A stretch of DNA of 64,000 bases from Mycolicibacterium canariasense. Lineage in GTDB: Bacteria; Actinomycetota; Actinomycetes; Mycobacteriales; Mycobacteriaceae. A program made the position numbers and the translations under genes. The DNA lies in contig NZ_LQOL01000052.1 of NCBI RefSeq assembly GCF_002101555.1, forward strand, positions 434,001-498,000, in the 5' to 3' direction. Every line of letters begins with the position of its first letter. Position 1 is the stretch's first letter. The notes below the pieces were generated by a model. It worked only from the letters and a program-made list of their open reading frames with translations, ran no database searches and was not told where the DNA came from. Positions 62,853-64,000 of this stretch are shown piece after piece.

Positions 62853-64000
62853 GTGTCCAAGCTTTCGACCGCCGCGCGCCGGCTGGTCCTGGGAAGGCCG
62901 TTCCGCAGCGACAAGCTCGCGCACACGCTGCTGCCCAAGCGGATCGCGCTGCCGGTGTTCGCCTCCGACGCCCTGTCGTCCGTCGCCTACGCACCGGAGG
63001 AAATCTTCCTGGTGCTGTCGGTGGCCGGGCTGACCTCCTACTCGGTGGCCCCATGGGTCGGGTTGGCGGTGGCCGCGGTCATGATGGTGGTGATCGCCAG
63101 CTACCGGCAGAACGTGCACGCCTACCCCTCTGGGGGCGGTGACTACGAGGTGGTCACCACCAACCTCGGGCACACCGCCGGTCTGACGGTGGCCAGTGCG
63201 CTGCTGGTCGACTATGTCCTCACGGTGGCGGTGTCGATGGCGTCGGCGATGTCGAACATCGGCTCGGCGGTGCCGTTCATCGCCCAGCACAAGGTGTTGT
63301 TCGCGGTGGCGGCGATCCTGGTGTTGGCCTCGCTGAACCTGCGCGGTATCCGGGAATCCGGGACCGCCTTCGCCATCCCCACCTACGCGTTCATGATCGG
63401 CATGTACCTGATGCTGGGCTGGGGGTTCTTCCAGATCTTCGTGCTCGGGCACGAACTGCGGGCCGAGTCCGCCGGCTTCGAGATGCATTCCGAGCACGGC
63501 GACGTGCTGGGCCTGGCCATGGTGTTCCTGGTGGCCAGGGCGTTCTCCTCCGGCTGCGCGGCGCTGACCGGCGTGGAAGCGATCAGCAACGGGGTACCGG
63601 CGTTCCAGAAGCCCAAGTCGCGCAACGCCGCAACCACCCTGCTGCTACTGGGCGGGATCGCCACGACGTTGTTCCTCGGCATCATCATGCTGGCCAAGGA
63701 GACCGGCGCGAAGATGGCCGAGAGCCCCGATCAGCTGGTCGGGGCACCCCCGGGATACCACCAGAAGACCCTGGTGGCGCAGCTGGCCGATGCGGTGTTC
63801 CACGATTTCCCGATCGGGCTCTACGCCATCGCGGGCGTCACCGCGCTGATCCTGGTGCTGGCCGCGAACACGGCCTTCAACGGCTTCCCGGTGCTCGGCT
63901 CGATCCTGGCGCAGGATCGCTACCTGCCGCGCCAGCTGCACACCCGCGGTGACCGGCTGGCGTTCTCCAACGGCATCCTGTTCCTGGCGTTCGCCGCCAT
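62853..64000 (+). CDS. APC superfamily permease, N-terminal part (cut by window end)
   Basis: An open frame of 382 residues to the window edge, no stop reached. It begins VSKLSTAARRLVLGRPFRSDKLAHTLLPKRIALPVFASDALSSVAYAPEEI, the start of the KUP-like/APC amino-acid or K+ permease family beside ceoB/ceoC (Rv2690c). About eight hydrophobic segments follow, with the SYRQNVHAYPSGGGDYEVVTTNLG loop and YLPRQLHTRGDRLAFSNGI near the end, typical of the family. Position next to the K+ regulators suggests a role in K+ or amino-acid uptake; this is inference. Confidence 0.9.
   Translation, partial: MSKLSTAARRLVLGRPFRSDKLAHTLLPKRIALPVFASDALSSVAYAPEEIFLVLSVAGLTSYSVAPWVGLAVAAVMMVVIASYRQNVHAYPSGGGDYEVVTTNLGHTAGLTVASALLVDYVLTVAVSMASAMSNIGSAVPFIAQHKVLFAVAAILVLASLNLRGIRESGTAFAIPTYAFMIGMYLMLGWGFFQIFVLGHELRAESAGFEMHSEHGDVLGLAMVFLVARAFSSGCAALTGVEAISNGVPAFQKPKSRNAATTLLLLGGIATTLFLGIIMLAKETGAKMAESPDQLVGAPPGYHQKTLVAQLADAVFHDFPIGLYAIAGVTALILVLAANTAFNGFPVLGSILAQDRYLPRQLHTRGDRLAFSNGILFLAFAA

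Overview
The window is high-GC actinobacterial chromosome. Gene content and order match the recA-lexA-ideR-sigB-sigA core of a Mycobacterium or Mycolicibacterium, very probably a fast-growing environmental species. Mycobacterial markers include ClgR-PspA-PspM, a PE-PPE-domain hydrolase, LytR_C/Cei, many small mycobacterial DUF proteins, GTG starts and leaderless promoters, and an order that follows the M. tuberculosis Rv2752c-Rv2690c block in reverse numbering. Compared with that block, recA has no intein, pspN is missing, and a gluABCD operon and a catabolic/molybdoenzyme island are inserted.

Layout. 1-2.8 kb: the 3' end of the RNase J gene, then a minus-strand methyltransferase, mycofactocin-type SDR and monooxygenase operon. 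2.9-8.8 kb: ftsK, an N-acetyltransferase, pgsA and the envelope-stress unit clgR-pspA-pspM, with a SigE-like promoter in front of clgR. 8.8-14.3 kb: DUF5313, an epoxide hydrolase, a glycosyltransferase, DUF3046, recA-recX and an SDR/TetR pair. 14.3-17.6 kb: glutamate-type ABC importer gluABCD, with an unusual chain of four 11-codon mini-ORFs between gluC and gluD. 17.7-26.2 kb: miaB, a DUF349 protein, a transporter, miaA, dapF and hflX. 26.2-34.7 kb: accessory region with a PE-PPE hydrolase, a thiolase-like/DUF35/fused acyl-CoA dehydrogenase/TetR module and a BisC-type molybdoenzyme. 34.8-48.4 kb: fadE20-like gene, LGFP/sunset surface protein, lexA, a LysM protein, nrdR, a PhzF protein, hydrolases, PAC2, a secreted protease, sthA, ideR and sigB. 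48.5-64 kb: small conserved mycobacterial genes, sigA, ppgK, suhB, cei, dut, the TrkA pair ceoB/ceoC and a truncated APC permease.

Functional links. DNA-damage control is visible twice, at recA and between lexA and the LysM gene: LexA-type SOS boxes lie next to a second motif (TTGTCGGTGG-N7-TANNNT) of the RecA-independent mycobacterial damage promoter. Sigma cascade elements are also visible: GGGAAC-type ECF promoters precede both clgR and sigB. Several genes have a TANNNT box 6-8 bases from a GTG/ATG start, which suggests leaderless transcripts. One gene (52082-52815) is frameshifted as written.

No stretch longer than 300 bases lacks a gene. I saw no rRNA, tRNA, CRISPR array, prophage or insertion sequence. 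References to M. tuberculosis counterparts rest on remembered family and synteny knowledge, not on a search.
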